64,000 nucleotides of DNA, taken from Coccinella septempunctata (lineage: Eukaryota; Arthropoda; Insecta; Coleoptera; Coccinellidae). Below, piece by piece: positions 63,191 through 64,000 of the stretch. The notes under the pieces were generated by a model, which made no database searches, was not told the origin of the DNA, and saw only the letters and a program-made list of their open reading frames with translations. The stretch is taken from positions 14,547,001 through 14,611,000 of the forward strand of contig NC_058198.1 in assembly GCF_907165205.1 (NCBI RefSeq). Direction: 5' to 3'. Both the position numbers and the translations under genes were made by a program. Positions within the stretch are counted from its first letter, which is position 1, and each line of letters begins with the position of its first letter.

Positions 63191-63448
63191 TTGTCTAACT
63201 ACAGGTGGCGAAAAAACTATGGGTACATGACCACAATAAGCGTGACAATAGTTATTACAGCAGCCATAATTACGGCAGGGCTATACACATGGAATAAATG
63301 GTGTAAACAGGTAAACAATTCGCAGGATACTGCTCCACATGATGCAACCAATGATGACTGGACTCTTCACCCACTAAGGTCCAACTCAGATGAACCAGGG
63401 GATCCCGATAGCGAGTACAGCGAATCCGTCGCCCGGGATAATGACTGA
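63191..63448 (+). CDS. Small open frame with one membrane segment
   Basis: 85 codons from ATG 63191. A hydrophobic stretch ISVTIVITAAIITAGLY (about residues 17-33) is followed by WNKWCKQ and a hydrophilic, acidic, Ser-rich C-terminal tail. The frame is also open-like upstream (NTTSILCSIPLPMLDEG), so it could be the C-terminal end of a larger single-pass protein, perhaps an env-like product of a nearby retroelement. I do not recognise the family. It may equally be a chance frame. Confidence 0.35.
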   Translation: MSNYRWRKNYGYMTTISVTIVITAAIITAGLYTWNKWCKQVNNSQDTAPHDATNDDWTLHPLRSNSDEPGDPDSEYSESVARDND

Positions 63449-63870
63449 TATTCATGAAAAGATTATCAGACAGGCTTCAATATTTCATATTTTGGGCGAA
63501 CAAATACAACTGCAATGCGGCACTTTAGCTTAATTGCATTACTTTTTGAGGATTTGGCACAGATACCAAGGTCATCGGCTGCACTTCGTGATCGCTAAAT
63601 ATCATTGAGTAATTAGGTAGTTACGAATTAAGAAATATTAGATCCAATATGAATAGATTTACGAACATGAAATAAACCATCCTTCAGTTACTTCTTACTT
63701 AATTCACTACTGTGTATAGTCAAACCCAAAGAAGTGAGCCTTACAACCTCACTATCTTTTACAGTTAAATTTTTCTTCTAATAGTATTTTCTCATTATTT
63801 TTGAACGTCTTGAAGTAGGAAGAGTATCAGAGTTTTTAGTTAGTGAAAACAGTTTACATCTTAAATCACA
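63449..63870. other. No recognisable feature
   Basis: Spacer without domains. The last 100 bp may be the 5' UTR of the gene starting at 63871. Confidence 0.4.
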
Positions 63871-64000
63871 ATGTCGTCCGATGAAGAACCGAGTACAAGT
63901 GCGCCAAGTGCAAAAAGAAGAAACTACCAACAATTTTACAAGAAAGAATGGGAAGAGGAATTTCCAGGCTGGTTGCAAGTAAGCCGAAAAGGAATAAACA
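63871..64000 (+). CDS. hAT/ZBED-type zinc-finger protein, 5' end
   Basis: ATG at 63871 begins MSSDEEPSTSAPSAKRRNYQQ, followed by FYKKEWEEEFPGWL and QVSRKGIN to the window edge. The KKEWE…EFPWL pattern right after a short acidic/Ser-rich start is typical of BED- or TTF-type zinc-finger proteins related to hAT transposases (DUF4371/ZBED family). The zinc ligands lie beyond the window, so it cannot be told whether the gene is an intact transposase, a domesticated gene or a fragment. Confidence 0.6.
   Translation, partial: MSSDEEPSTSAPSAKRRNYQQFYKKEWEEEFPGWLQVSRKGIN

Overview
This 64-kb window is AT-rich animal DNA, almost certainly from an insect. Evidence: an errantivirus-type endogenous retroelement with a tRNA-Ser-like primer site and an env gene; copia, BEL/Pao and several Ty3/gypsy elements; non-LTR elements of Jockey-, R1-, R4- and RTE-like types; piggyBac, PIF/Harbinger with MADF-BESS partners, hAT and mariner DNA transposons; and spliced host-like fragments (DUF4806, THAP). 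The insect order cannot be fixed from the sequence. Nothing prokaryotic is present: no operons, CRISPR arrays or rRNA.

The window is a nested graveyard of mobile elements with little single-copy sequence. Left part (1-20.7 kb): a decayed copia carrying a MITE; the last three exons of a DUF4806 gene; a mariner-like relic; a foldback tRNA-derived repeat; a copia copy (2A) containing a LINE fragment and a LINE tail; an unidentified GC-richer minus-strand gene; a Jockey-type LINE with a second LINE nested in its 3' UTR; a THAP exon cut by a 2-kb complex repeat; and a third copia remnant. Middle (20.7-37 kb): a non-autonomous hAT with an 8-bp target duplication, a Harbinger/MADF relic, a second MITE copy, an RTE-like LINE ending in a perfect palindrome, an R4-like LINE abutting TA repeats, and copia copy 2B, which is split by a nearly intact Ty3/gypsy element with 286-bp LTRs that differ at one position as read.

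Right part (37-64 kb): a second gypsy element split at TTAA by a degenerate piggyBac; a LINE/copia mosaic; a retroposon carrying a tRNA-Thr-like sequence and a 16-bp target duplication; a 10.5-kb errantivirus-like provirus (gag, pol, env, two LTRs) broken by a hAT fragment in gag and by a structurally intact 3-kb Harbinger element in env; then gag and BEL/Pao fragments, a LINE endonuclease fragment and the start of a hAT-type zinc-finger gene running off the edge.

Elements that look intact are the gypsy element at 29105-34760 (one 1309-codon gag-pol frame) and the Harbinger element at 56108-59167 (perfect 27-bp terminal repeats, 3-bp duplication, 403-aa transposase with its DDE residues, 378-aa MADF/BESS partner). 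In the Harbinger element the two genes lie on opposite strands, and each places an exon inside the intron of the other. A decayed relic at 22.6-23.6 kb keeps the same arrangement and the same transposase intron position. This, and the unidentified minus-strand gene at about 10-11 kb, are the most interesting items. Insertions into insertions, shared lesions and target duplications allow much of the order of events to be read.
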